From Pontibacter coccineus (lineage in GTDB: Bacteria > Bacteroidota > Bacteroidia > Cytophagales > Hymenobacteraceae): a DNA stretch of 64,000 nucleotides. Below the pieces are notes generated by a model. It was not told the DNA's origin. It was given only the letters and a program-made list of their open reading frames with translations, and did not search any database. Positions 17,081 to 25,849 of this stretch are shown here, in pieces (the first letter of the stretch is position 1; the number at the start of each line of letters is the position of its first letter). The stretch covers positions 496,001 through 560,000 of the forward strand of contig NZ_JAUOTN010000001.1 of the NCBI RefSeq assembly GCF_030546575.1, written 5' to 3'. The position numbers were made by a program, and so were the translations under genes.

Positions 17081-17653
17081 TTAATCCTTCATGGCAAAAC
17101 CGTAGTAGCTTGGCTGGAAATCGATCTCACTCTCATCGGGGAATTCGGATTTGGCAATTTTGACGTTTTCCCACCGGCCATAGATGTTATCCTTGCGGCC
17201 CACCAGAATATCGATGCGGTGGCGGAAGCGGCGGTTCATGGTATCCCGGACAATGTACTGCCCATCCAATTCGTCTGAGACACCGCGCACCCAAACGGTG
17301 TCGCCATATTGTATATCACCGCCCCAGCGTGTCAGCATGTCGCGTGAAAGGGCAATCCAGCGGTGTTTTTTAGGGTTTTTGGGGTTGATGCGGGAGCCGT
17401 CGGCTGTGATGAGGGGATTTCCGTCGGTCTGGTTTTTCTCAGGGTAGTAGACGGTGGCCGTTACAGTAAAAGCTTCTGGGTACTCGGGATAATCAGGGTA
17501 TTCTTGTACTTTTTCTATGAGTCGGGGTGATATCAGTTCTTGCTCCTTTACCTCGCTCGGAGGGTTTGAATCTTCAGGTTCCAGGATGGCCATTTCATCA
17601 GAAAAAGTTACAAAAATGGAAATCACTACTGCGAGTATTTTGACCCTAAACAT
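17081..17653 (-). CDS. Exported 3D-domain protein (double-psi beta-barrel)
   Basis: A 190-residue protein with an N-terminal hydrophobic segment (signal or anchor). After a Pro/Glu/Tyr-rich linker it has FTVTATVYYP, TADGSRINP and WIALSRDML. It then has YGDTVWVRG and VRDTMNRRFRHRIDILVG, in which a conserved aspartate precedes the R-I-D motif. This matches 3D-domain proteins related to lytic transglycosylase MltA and RlpA-like folds, so a cell-wall role is likely. Some 3D proteins act as hydrolases and some only bind. Confidence 0.82.
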   Translation of the reverse strand: MFRVKILAVVISIFVTFSDEMAILEPEDSNPPSEVKEQELISPRLIEKVQEYPDYPEYPEAFTVTATVYYPEKNQTDGNPLITADGSRINPKNPKKHRWIALSRDMLTRWGGDIQYGDTVWVRGVSDELDGQYIVRDTMNRRFRHRIDILVGRKDNIYGRWENVKIAKSEFPDESEIDFQPSYYGFAMKD

Positions 17654-17991
17654 ATTCAGTCCATTTCGTGAAACATCATTTCTATAATAATAAACCGCTT
17701 AAACGGCGGGTTTAGAAATTAAGTTTTGGGAGACGGACGATTTTTGGACAGTTAATGTGTGAGGATTTTAATCATAAAAAGCCCTATATACAGGCAGCGG
17801 ATTCGAAATTCAAAGTTCTGGGCGTTGAAAGTATGTGAGCGCAAAAATTATAATTATCACTAAAAATTCATAGTATAAATTAAAAATATTGCATTACTAT
17901 GTCGTAGTAATCACAGCTTTTTAGCTGTATAGCTCCCTCTAAATTGTAATTTACAAAGCTAGTTTATCGGAGCCATTTTGTATGGAATTGT
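17654..17991. other. AT-rich intergenic region, nothing recognised
   Basis: About 340 bp rich in A and T, with no open frame of note. Near 17691 AAACCGC and GCGGGTTT form a short imperfect inverted repeat. It must carry the promoter of the 3D-domain gene on the minus strand; I see no clear TAnnTTTG. Confidence 0.5.
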
Positions 17992-18714
17992 CTAGTCTTG
18001 GTGATACCGTTTCTTTCTGTATTTGTCATAAATCACATACCCGATAAAGAGCACCAAACTTACCCCTCCTACCCAGATCAATCCGTTCATGAGGCGGTCG
18101 TTATCTTCGCCGAGCCAGGCCAGCAGTAAGGTGAGCGGTGTTATACCTGCTATGGTGGCGCCGATAAATTTAAAATAGCTCATTTTAGTGATGCCGGCCA
18201 CAAAGCTGACCGCGTCATTAGACAAGAAGGGAGAGATACGGGCGACAATCACAGCCCAGATCCCGTAGTCCGATACAAAGCCCAATACCTTTTCTTCAGC
18301 CTTATGACCAATTATCTTGCGCACGCCTGCCTCACCTAGTCCCCGTCCGATAAAATAACCGATGGTAGAAGCCACCAGCACAGCAGCGATGGCGATCAGT
18401 GAGCCCCAGAAGGGCCCGTAAGCGATAATGGCCACCAGCATGAGGGCCACGACATTCACCACCACCAAGAACATCTGCGCGACCATGGCCAGAACAATAA
18501 AGATTGGTCCCCAGAAACCGAACTGCTCTACCCAGCTGGAAATACGCGCTTCGTCCCCGCTCGTCAGTACGTCCCAGCCTTCGTTAATATTCGCCTGAAA
18601 ACCGGGAAAAATGAAATAAGAGAGGATCAGCAGTGCGATAATGCCTGCCGTTATGACCAAAGGCCATTTGCTTTGTTTTACATCTTCTTGTGTGGCGGCG
18701 GTGTTTTGCGACAT
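17992..18714 (-). CDS. TVP38/TMEM64-family membrane protein
   Basis: A 240-residue protein with six or so membrane helices. The SNARE-associated (VTT/DedA-like) core is visible: IIAYGPFWGSLIAIAA, then GYFIGRGLGEAG, and the conserved SPFLSNDAVSFVAGITKM followed by FIGATIAGITP. The family is linked to membrane lipid or polyisoprenoid handling, but its activity is not settled. The gene starts 43 bp after the rhomboid gene stop, so both are probably one transcript. Confidence 0.9.
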   Translation of the reverse strand: MSQNTAATQEDVKQSKWPLVITAGIIALLILSYFIFPGFQANINEGWDVLTSGDEARISSWVEQFGFWGPIFIVLAMVAQMFLVVVNVVALMLVAIIAYGPFWGSLIAIAAVLVASTIGYFIGRGLGEAGVRKIIGHKAEEKVLGFVSDYGIWAVIVARISPFLSNDAVSFVAGITKMSYFKFIGATIAGITPLTLLLAWLGEDNDRLMNGLIWVGGVSLVLFIGYVIYDKYRKKRYHQD

Positions 18715-18757
18715 AAGGAATTGTTTCTGTGATTAGACGCAGGTTACACTGTTCGGG

Positions 18758-19543
18758 TTAGGTTTCCAGCATACCTGTTTTGGTGTTCAGCCTGGCTTTC
18801 TGGTTATACTTTTTAGTTGGCTCATCGCTGGCCAGCGTGTAGCGCCAGGTATAATGCTGTCCGGCAAGCGTGCTGCTCTGGTGGCTTTGCTGTGCCAACA
18901 GCTCCCCCCGACTAAGCGGTGGTTCAACAGGTATAGCTGGCTGCTGTTTGTCAACATGCTCCCCGTAAAGCATGGCTGCTACAAGTCCTGCCAGCAGTCC
19001 GCCCAGGTGGCCTTCCCAGGAGATATGTTCCTCAGAGGGAAACAAGCCATAGAACAGGCCGCTGTACAGAAATAAAATAGCCAGCGAAATAGCCAGCCCG
19101 GCCCTGTCGCGACGCATCACCCCGTTGAACAGCAGATAGCCGGCCAGGCCGTATACCACGCCGCTCGCCCCCACGTGGTAGGCGTCCCGGCCGATAAACC
19201 AGGTAAACAAGCCGCTCAGCACGTAGACCAGCACAAACACACGCAGCGCAACCGGCCGGTGCAGAAACAGGATAAAGCCCGAGAGCAGCACCAGCGGAAA
19301 TGAATTGGATAGCAGGTGGATGAGTCCCGAGTGGATGAGTGGCCCCAGGAACACGCCAACCAAGCCCAGAAAGTCGCGCGGGTGAATGCCGAGCCAGGCC
19401 AGGTTCACGTCATTGAGGTATGAGAGCAGCGCCACCAGCCAGATGAGCCCTACGAACAAAGTGCCCGGCAGAAAACTGTAGGCAAAGCGCTCGTGTTCGG
19501 CTTTCAGGTCCTGGCGGCTTTGAATAGGGGTTGCTTGCATCAT
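18758..19543 (-). CDS. Rhomboid-family intramembrane serine protease
   Basis: A 261-residue protein with six or seven predicted membrane helices. The HSGLIHLLSNS stretch (about 71-81) supplies the conserved His/Asn region. The catalytic dyad is Ser127 in GASGVVYG and His179 in EGHLGGLLAG. Both catalytic residues are present, so proteolysis of membrane proteins is likely. The C-terminal ~60 residues are a soluble extension with LDTKTGMLE-like charged sequence and no known domain. It is first in a probable operon with TVP38. Confidence 0.93.
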   Translation of the reverse strand: MMQATPIQSRQDLKAEHERFAYSFLPGTLFVGLIWLVALLSYLNDVNLAWLGIHPRDFLGLVGVFLGPLIHSGLIHLLSNSFPLVLLSGFILFLHRPVALRVFVLVYVLSGLFTWFIGRDAYHVGASGVVYGLAGYLLFNGVMRRDRAGLAISLAILFLYSGLFYGLFPSEEHISWEGHLGGLLAGLVAAMLYGEHVDKQQPAIPVEPPLSRGELLAQQSHQSSTLAGQHYTWRYTLASDEPTKKYNQKARLNTKTGMLET

Positions 19544-19808
19544 GGGTCAGCGTCTGGAGAAGGTATAAATCTCTCCTGGTGGTGTGGTCTGGCTATACGT
19601 ACTGGGGCGCCGGCAGGGCCTACCCTCATCATACCTGTTCAGCAGCAAGATACGGGCTGTCAGTCAGAATTAGTATGCGTTATCCGTACTTTTCACGTTC
19701 TATACCGTATCAGTTCCATTTCGGCCATGCCCTGGAGCGTATAAGGCCTATAGTTATAAACCAAATCCAATATTGAGAAGAAATAAAGGTGATTTCATCA
19801 CGCGTACC

Positions 19809-21665
19809 ATGCAAGCTAACCCTTTTCACCCGATTGCCAGCCGCCTGTCAGCACTATACCTCAGCCTTCTGTGCTGTATGCTGCTGTTGAGCTCCTGCGA
19901 GAGCACCGATACCAGCGGGACGGCCTATGCGCGTGACGAAGAGGGGCAGCAGGAGTTTTTCCCGGAAGAAGTCCCTTATACCCGACCAGGCACGCTGATC
20001 GAGGCGATCGAAAATCCCTCGCCCTGGGTAGACTCTGTTTTCCGGACGCTGAGCCCGGAAGAGCGCATCGCGCAGCTGATTGTCATTGAGGCTTTTTCGA
20101 ACAAAGGCCCTAAGTACGAGGCGGACGTGATGAACCTGGTAAAAAGGTATAAGGTGGGCGGCATCATCTATTTTCAGGGTGGACCCGTGCGGCAGGCTGT
20201 CCTCAACAACCGACTACAGGCCGCCTCCAAAGTGCCGCTCCTGATCTCGATGGATGCTGAAACCGGGGTGGGCATGCGACTCGACAGCACCGTGCAGTAT
20301 CCTTTCCAGATGATGATGGGCGCCATAGAAGACAATGGCCTGATCTACCGCATGGGGGCCGAGGTGGCCGAGGAGTTCAAGCGGCTGGGCATGCACGTCA
20401 ACTTCGCTCCCGTGGCCGATATCAACAACAATCCCCAGAACCCCATTATCGGTTACCGCGCCTTTGGCGAGGACAAACTGGACGTTACGGCCAAAAGCCT
20501 GGCCTACATGCGCGGCATGCAGGAAAATGGCATCATTGCGGTGGCCAAGCACTTCCCTGGCCACGGCGACACGGATGTGGACTCGCACTACGACCTGCCC
20601 ATCATTCCGCATGACCGCGACCGGCTCGACTCGCTGGAGCTATACCCTTTCCGCGAACTGATCAAGCATGGCATCGGGGGCATCATGGTGGCGCACATGC
20701 ACATGCCCGAGCTCGACACGACCATGAACCTGCCCTCCACCCTTTCCAAACCCATCGTGACCAACCTGCTCAAGAAAAAACTGGAGTTCAAGGGTCTGGT
20801 CTTCACCGATGCCATGGTCATGAAGGGCGTAACCAAGTACTTCCCACCCGGTGAGGCGGAGGCGCGCGCCCTGATCGCGGGCAACGATGTGCTGGAGCGC
20901 CTCAACAGCGTGCCCAAGGCCATTCAAGCCATCGAGCAGGCGATTGCCCTGGGGTACATCACGCAGGAAGAAATTGACCGTCGCTGTAAAAAGATGCTGG
21001 CCGCCAAGGCCTGGGTAGGGCTGGACAGGTATATGCCCATTGAGCTGGAGAACCTGTACGAAGACCTGAACCCAGGTATAGCCGACAGCACCAACCATGC
21101 ACTTGCCGAAGCCGCCATGACCCTGCTCAACAACCGGAAGAACTTTCTGCCCATCCGCCAGAAAAAGCGCCAGCGCATCGCCACGCTCTCTTTTGGTGTG
21201 GTGCGCCCCAGCATTTTCCAACGCGAGGTAAACAAGTATGCCCGCATCGACGCCGATTTTGTGATCTCCCGAAAGGCCAATGCCAAAGAAATAAAGCAAA
21301 TGAAGCAGAAGCTCAAAGGCTACGACCTGGTAGTGGTAGGGCTTTATGGCCCCAGTGTCACGCCAAGCAACCGGCTGGGCTACTCCAAAGAAGCAGTTGG
21401 GTTTGTGACGGACCTGGCACGCTCGGACAGGTCCATCATGACGCTCTTTGACAACCCCTATACCTTGAACCAATTCCCGGACATCCACAAGAGCCGCGTG
21501 CTCATACTGGCTTACCAGGCCCACATGCACGCGCAAGTGGCGGCGGCCAAACTCCTGTTCGGCAAAATACCTGCCCGCGGCAGGCTGCCCGTTACCGTAA
21601 ACGAGCACTACCAGTACGGCCATGGTATCAGCAAAGACAAACCCCTATTGGCCGTTAGCCCCTAA
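19809..21665 (+). CDS. Glycoside hydrolase family 3 lipoprotein (NagZ-like)
   Basis: A 618-residue exported lipoprotein. ATG 19809 gives a clean signal with lipobox LLLSSC; an upstream TTG in frame at 19773 is less likely. The GH3 catalytic domain has KHFPGHGDTDVDSHYDLP (about 247-264), with the His-Asp pair of NagZ-type acid/base catalysis, and the nucleophile Asp334 in LVFTDAMVM. A C-terminal GH3 domain follows to the end. Bacteroidota relatives are often fused to a beta-lactamase-like domain (~1000 residues); that part is absent here. The likely role is cleavage of beta-N-acetylglucosaminides or peptidoglycan fragments. Confidence 0.93.
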   Translation: MQANPFHPIASRLSALYLSLLCCMLLLSSCESTDTSGTAYARDEEGQQEFFPEEVPYTRPGTLIEAIENPSPWVDSVFRTLSPEERIAQLIVIEAFSNKGPKYEADVMNLVKRYKVGGIIYFQGGPVRQAVLNNRLQAASKVPLLISMDAETGVGMRLDSTVQYPFQMMMGAIEDNGLIYRMGAEVAEEFKRLGMHVNFAPVADINNNPQNPIIGYRAFGEDKLDVTAKSLAYMRGMQENGIIAVAKHFPGHGDTDVDSHYDLPIIPHDRDRLDSLELYPFRELIKHGIGGIMVAHMHMPELDTTMNLPSTLSKPIVTNLLKKKLEFKGLVFTDAMVMKGVTKYFPPGEAEARALIAGNDVLERLNSVPKAIQAIEQAIALGYITQEEIDRRCKKMLAAKAWVGLDRYMPIELENLYEDLNPGIADSTNHALAEAAMTLLNNRKNFLPIRQKKRQRIATLSFGVVRPSIFQREVNKYARIDADFVISRKANAKEIKQMKQKLKGYDLVVVGLYGPSVTPSNRLGYSKEAVGFVTDLARSDRSIMTLFDNPYTLNQFPDIHKSRVLILAYQAHMHAQVAAAKLLFGKIPARGRLPVTVNEHYQYGHGISKDKPLLAVSP

Positions 21666-21749
21666 TAAGTATCTTGTATGAGTGCTTTGCGTATGATGGC
21701 AAGTATAGGCATCGCCTGAAAACACCAACCCTAAAACTTTGAAAAAGAA

Positions 21750-22448
21750 ATGCTTCACACTAGAACAACATACCTGATTTGCCTCCTGACAGCCCTGCTC
21801 CTTTGGGGCTGCGAAGGCAACCGCACGGCGCAGGAGACAGAAGAAATAACCGTGGACGTACCTGAAGACACTGCCCGCGTAGAACGTACGGGCCGCACCG
21901 TGGGTGAGCGCCTGGAGTCGCTGCGAGGCTGGATGAACGAGAAAGTGGAACGTGGCGACACGGCCATTCAGCGGGAGATGCCGGAAATAAAAGAAGATTT
22001 CCGGGTGCGATCCGCAGAAATTGAGCAGAACCTGGACAGCCTTTCCGTCGAATCCAAGGCAGAATACGCCCGCCTGAAGGAACGCTACGAACGCTGGGAG
22101 AACCGACAGGAAAGACGGTTGAACACGCCGCTGGACCGTGCAGAGCTGGACCAGTGGGAAGAGCAGCTGCTCCGCGAATTTAAGGATATCGAAAACATAG
22201 CACCGCAGGACATGCGCGAGGCGTATCTCACTTTTATGGGCGTTATCCGGGCCAAGCGCCGCAACTGGACGCAGCACGACTGGGACTATGTGGACAATGT
22301 GTATGGCCAGCTGAACCTGCGCCGCGGCCAGGTAGAAAACCAGATTTCGAACAGCGACAAGCTCAAGATCAGGGCCTTGCAGGCCGAGTACCTGACCCTG
22401 GAAGGAGCCGCTGACGCCCAGAGTACGATGCGAAACATGCGCAATTAA
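21750..22448 (+). CDS. Coiled-coil lipoprotein of unknown function
   Basis: A 232-residue lipoprotein with lipobox LLLWGC (Cys21). The mature part is highly charged and almost wholly helical, with coiled-coil-like segments. Examples are VGERLESLRGWMNEKVE, then EIEQNLDSLSVESKAEY, then RLKERYERWENRQERRL. I recognise no family. It starts 84 bp after the GH3 stop and could share its transcript. Confidence 0.78.
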   Translation: MLHTRTTYLICLLTALLLWGCEGNRTAQETEEITVDVPEDTARVERTGRTVGERLESLRGWMNEKVERGDTAIQREMPEIKEDFRVRSAEIEQNLDSLSVESKAEYARLKERYERWENRQERRLNTPLDRAELDQWEEQLLREFKDIENIAPQDMREAYLTFMGVIRAKRRNWTQHDWDYVDNVYGQLNLRRGQVENQISNSDKLKIRALQAEYLTLEGAADAQSTMRNMRN

Positions 22449-22480
22449 AACTATTGGAGGGCTTATTGGTTTAGTCCTTA

Positions 22481-22488
22481 TACCTTTG
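22481..22488 (+). promoter_or_regulatory. -7 promoter element of msrA
   Basis: TACCTTTG lies 58 bp before the msrA ATG. A weak -33 (ATTGG near 22453) is about 23 bp upstream. Confidence 0.5.
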
Positions 22489-22546
22489 CACAGGTACAGC
22501 CAAAGGTTTTTGGCTGATTGCCTATACCTACATTAAAGCGAAAAAG

Positions 22547-23089
22547 ATGGAAAAAGCGACATTTGGAGGAGGATGCTTCTGGTGTACCGAAGCGGTGTTT
22601 CAGGAGCTGGCAGGCGTGCAGAAAGTGGAGTCGGGCTATGCGGGCGGGCACATGGAGAACCCCACCTATAAGCAGGTGACCTCCGGCACTACGGGTCATG
22701 CCGAAGTGCTGCAAATCACCTACGACCCGGCCACTATCAGCTACGATGAATTACTAGAGGTATTCTGGAAAACCCATGACCCAACCACGCTGAACAGGCA
22801 GGGCAACGACATCGGGCCGCAGTACCGCTCCATCGTGCTCTACCACAACAACGAGCAGCGCCAAAAAGCTGAGCAATACCTAAAGGAGCTTGACGCTTCA
22901 GGTGCCTTCGATGACCCGATCGTGACAATGATCGAACCTTTGCAGGAATTCTACCCGGCCGAAGACTATCATACGAATTACTTCAACACCCACGGTCACG
23001 AGCCTTATTGCAGTTTCGTGATCCGGCCGAAGGTGGATAAGTTCAGAAAAGTGTTTGCGGATAAACTGAAGCCCGGCACAATCAGGTAA
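22547..23089 (+). CDS. msrA: Peptide methionine-S-sulfoxide reductase MsrA
   Basis: A 180-residue cytoplasmic repair enzyme reducing methionine-S-sulfoxide. The signature GGGCFWCTEAVF carries catalytic Cys10, and GYAGGHMENPTYKQV follows, exactly as in the family. Later QYRSIVLYHNNEQ and EFYPAEDYHTNYF complete the pattern. It is a stand-alone MsrA with no MsrB fusion. It has its own TAnnTTTG promoter and a following terminator, so it is probably monocistronic. Confidence 0.97.
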   Translation: MEKATFGGGCFWCTEAVFQELAGVQKVESGYAGGHMENPTYKQVTSGTTGHAEVLQITYDPATISYDELLEVFWKTHDPTTLNRQGNDIGPQYRSIVLYHNNEQRQKAEQYLKELDASGAFDDPIVTMIEPLQEFYPAEDYHTNYFNTHGHEPYCSFVIRPKVDKFRKVFADKLKPGTIR

Positions 23090-23101
23090 GCTGCCATCAA
23101 C

Positions 23102-23141
23102 AAAAAGCGTCAGCTGCTCATACGAGTGGCTGACGCTTTTT
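23102..23141 (+). terminator. Intrinsic terminator after msrA
   Basis: AAAAAGCGTCAGC pairs with GCTGACGCTTTTT around a loop of about 14 bases. It is symmetric enough to serve the convergent NUDIX gene as well. Confidence 0.88.
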
Positions 23142-23160
23142 ATAACTGTATACTTTGCTT

Positions 23161-23673
23161 TTAGCCTTGTAGCTGCACCCATTGCTGGGCGATGATGGTC
23201 TTGGCATCGGTAAAGCTTTCTTTCAGAAGTTCTTCCCGGGTATAGCTCACCAGTTCAATGTGCTCGTGCTCGTCGTCCTTGCCGCCGCCTTCAGCATGCT
23301 GATGCGATACCTCGGCGTAGTACAGCAGCACTTTCTCGGTCGTGCCACCTGGCGAGGAGTAAAAGGTATGCAGGTGCTGCAGGCTGTCTACGCTGTAGCC
23401 AATCTCTTCCTCTATTTCGCGGGCAATGCTGGTTTCCGGGCTCTCGCCTTCGTCCACCATACCTGCCACCACTTCCACCAATTCCGATTCAGAGCCTACC
23501 CGAAACTGACGGGTGAGGATGTAAAGCTGTTTCTCCGTGTCGTATACCATGGCGGCCACAGCGGTACCCCGGTCAAATTGCTCCCGCGTAAAGGTATGGC
23601 CGTTCTGGGCAACGGTCAGTTTATAAATCTTGAAGTAGCCGTCGTAGGCCGTCTCTCTCTTTTTGATTTCCAT
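23161..23673 (-). CDS. NUDIX hydrolase, ADP-ribose/GDP-mannose pyrophosphatase-like
   Basis: A 170-residue cytoplasmic enzyme. The Nudix box is complete: G71 with MVDEG, E77, then seven residues and REIEEEIGY (85-93). Features upstream (YILTRQFRVG and VEVVAGMVDEG) match the NudF/NudK subgroup that cleaves ADP-ribose, GDP-mannose or similar sugar nucleotides. The ATG at 23673 is chosen over 23712 because family alignment begins with MEIKKRE. It lies 61 bp downstream of the SDR gene on the same strand. Confidence 0.92.
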   Translation of the reverse strand: MEIKKRETAYDGYFKIYKLTVAQNGHTFTREQFDRGTAVAAMVYDTEKQLYILTRQFRVGSESELVEVVAGMVDEGESPETSIAREIEEEIGYSVDSLQHLHTFYSSPGGTTEKVLLYYAEVSHQHAEGGGKDDEHEHIELVSYTREELLKESFTDAKTIIAQQWVQLQG

Positions 23674-23734
23674 AAGGGCGAATATAGGCAAAGCCAGGGT
23701 ATAGCCTGCCATCAGATATTGGTTAATGTTCGTG

Positions 23735-24754
23735 TTACAGTTCGTTGTTGCGGAAGGCTGCTTTCTGGGTGCGCTCCGTCAGGCCGGACATGGAAAGCGG
23801 TGTCTCACTCTCATAGCCCTTCTTGGCCCGCTGCTCTCCGGTTGGTCCCGGCAGCATGCGGTTGAGCAATGCAAATACATCCGTTGTGGTTTCCGGGGAG
23901 AGCCCATGGATGAAAGCACCAATTTTGGCAGGTATAGACGTCACCACTTCAGCATCGCCATTCCGGCAGGCATCCAGAATCGATTTGGCAGAATCTTCCG
24001 CGCTGATGGAAGTAAGCGGGCTTGAGTCCATGATCTTAAACAATGTATATTCCTCTTCGTGTTGCCCCTTGACGTTGGCATGCCGCGGACTGCCGGTCTG
24101 CATCAGGCCCGGAGAGGCGCAGGTGACAATAATATTATACTGCTTCAGCTCAGCACGCAAGCCTTCGGATAAGCCAACCAGGGCGAATTTGCTGGCGCTG
24201 TAAGGCACCAGGTGCGGCACACCCAGTTTTCCGCCAATGGAGGCAATGTTCAGGATACGTCCGCCGCCGCGGGTCTTCATGGAAGGCAGCACGGCCAGAG
24301 TGGTATACAGCGGTCCCCAGAAATGCGTCTGCATCGCCTCCTCAAAGTCTTTCACGGTCATCTCCTCTAGCGGTCCCGCCGTGATGATGCCCGCGTTGTT
24401 GATCAGCACGTCGATCTGGCCAAACTCCCGCTGCACCCGTTCGATCATCTGCTCTACCTGCGCCTGCTGTGTTACATCGCAGGGGAGCACCAGTACGTCG
24501 GCCCCATTCCCTGCCAGCTCCATGCGGGCGTCTTCCAACTGCATTTCATCGCGGGAGCACAGCACCAGCCGGGCACCCTCCTTGGCCAGTTGCCGCGCCA
24601 TCACAAAGCCCAGTCCGCGGGCACCGCCCGTTATCAGCACTGTTTTGTTTCGGAAGCTGTAGGCATTCAGTTTGCGGTTGATGGCACGGGCTGCCAGCAA
24701 AGCGCCTGCTCCGGCCGCCAGCCACCACAGGTTTCTTTTCTGTTCTGTTTTCAT
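23735..24754 (-). CDS. Short-chain dehydrogenase/reductase with N-terminal hydrophobic anchor
   Basis: A 339-residue SDR. A hydrophobic segment at 9-24 precedes the Rossmann motif TGGARGLG (42-49). The NAG segment is at 120-122, and the catalytic Ser172, Tyr185 and Lys189 are in place (YSASK). It is an active NAD(P)-dependent oxidoreductase by motif. The N-terminal helix suggests membrane association. The last ~40 residues (GLSPETTTDVFALLNRM onward) are an extension beyond the usual 250. It is followed by the NUDIX gene. Confidence 0.92.
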   Translation of the reverse strand: MKTEQKRNLWWLAAGAGALLAARAINRKLNAYSFRNKTVLITGGARGLGFVMARQLAKEGARLVLCSRDEMQLEDARMELAGNGADVLVLPCDVTQQAQVEQMIERVQREFGQIDVLINNAGIITAGPLEEMTVKDFEEAMQTHFWGPLYTTLAVLPSMKTRGGGRILNIASIGGKLGVPHLVPYSASKFALVGLSEGLRAELKQYNIIVTCASPGLMQTGSPRHANVKGQHEEEYTLFKIMDSSPLTSISAEDSAKSILDACRNGDAEVVTSIPAKIGAFIHGLSPETTTDVFALLNRMLPGPTGEQRAKKGYESETPLSMSGLTERTQKAAFRNNEL

Positions 24755-24875
24755 AGCATTGTAGGTATAACGGGTATAGCCGGAAGCAGCATACTGACAG
24801 CTGTTCCGGCTTTTTGTCTACGGGAAGGCGGGGGATGTAGGTTCGCGGATCGGGAACGGGCAGGTATAGCGCTGC

Positions 24876-25646
24876 TTACTTTTTCTTTTTGAAAGGCTTT
24901 ATACCTTGACGTTTGCTGGTGAACACCTCATTCTTAGGCATCGGGGTGTACAGTAGTTTGACGGACACCACGCCGTAGTGGTCTTTGTTGTTCTGACTTT
25001 GATTGTTGTTGTCGAGATAGTCTGTGGTAGTAAGATGGTACATGACTTCTGGCGCGATACTGATCTGGTCAGAGAAGCGGAACCTGATACCACCTCCAAT
25101 CGGGATTACCCCGGCTATTGCAGGATATGACCTCAGTCGGTCATAAGTAATATCGGAATTTGGAGGCCTGTTGGTCGGATAAGAACTAGGAGTGTAGTAT
25201 ACGAAGCCAATCCCACCTTTTACAAAGGGGACAGCAAAGCGTTTGCGCAAAGAGCGATAGTTGTTTGATCCGGCGTAACTATCCATCAGATTGTATACCA
25301 GCATTCCAGACACATCTATTACCCTTGACTCAATAGTAATATTTTTCGAGTCTTTCGAAACCGCACTCAGTTTTAGATACTCGACTTCGCCATTGAATGA
25401 CCAAAATGGATTATACTTGAACAAAGCACCTATGCTGAAGGCAGAGCCGATTTCGTTACAACCATAACTGCCGCATATATCGCTTTTCACAGCGGCTAGA
25501 CCAGCTCCAGCTTGGATGACGAGTCCACGCTCGGGAATCTTACTTACACCCATGCGGCGAAATCCACTATTCTGCGCCTGTGCGGTATTGCAAAATAGAA
25601 AGGTGACCGAAAATAATAATAGAAGGAAGTAGCTGCTCCTGTTCAT
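24876..25646 (-). CDS. Exported outer-membrane beta-barrel-like protein
   Basis: A 256-residue protein with a signal peptide (LLLLFSVTFLFCNTAQAQ). Glycine- and aromatic-rich strands alternate: GLVIQAGAGLAAVKS, then AFSIGALFKYNPFWSF, then PFVKGGIGFVYYTP, then GGIRFRFSDQISIAPEVMY. It ends in a Lys-rich tail instead of a terminal aromatic, which is unusual for a barrel. Its codon use is more A/T-rich than its neighbours. No ligand or family name can be given. Confidence 0.8.
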   Translation of the reverse strand: MNRSSYFLLLLFSVTFLFCNTAQAQNSGFRRMGVSKIPERGLVIQAGAGLAAVKSDICGSYGCNEIGSAFSIGALFKYNPFWSFNGEVEYLKLSAVSKDSKNITIESRVIDVSGMLVYNLMDSYAGSNNYRSLRKRFAVPFVKGGIGFVYYTPSSYPTNRPPNSDITYDRLRSYPAIAGVIPIGGGIRFRFSDQISIAPEVMYHLTTTDYLDNNNQSQNNKDHYGVVSVKLLYTPMPKNEVFTSKRQGIKPFKKKK

Positions 25647-25776
25647 GCTTCAGACAGGTTTCTCATTAAGGTTTGTGTGGCTTGCAGCCCAGGTATTGGC
25701 CTTGGTGGGCTTGCTCCCCTTATCTACGCAGGGCCAAAAGAAAGGATCATTAAAATTTATGAATACATTATAATAT
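25645..25776 (+). other. Short signal-peptide-like frame, possible gene remnant
   Basis: An ATG at 25645 opens a 43-codon frame whose translation has a hydrophobic core (WLAAQVLALVGLLPL) ending in STQGQ, like a Sec signal peptide. It then stops at 25774-25776. No downstream frame continues it. It could be a decayed gene or chance. Confidence 0.25.
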
Positions 25777-25849
25777 AGCCATGATAATATAAATGGTGCT
25801 ATACCTTCCTGTGTTGCGAAGCTGGTTTGGTAGATGCTAACCCCTACTA

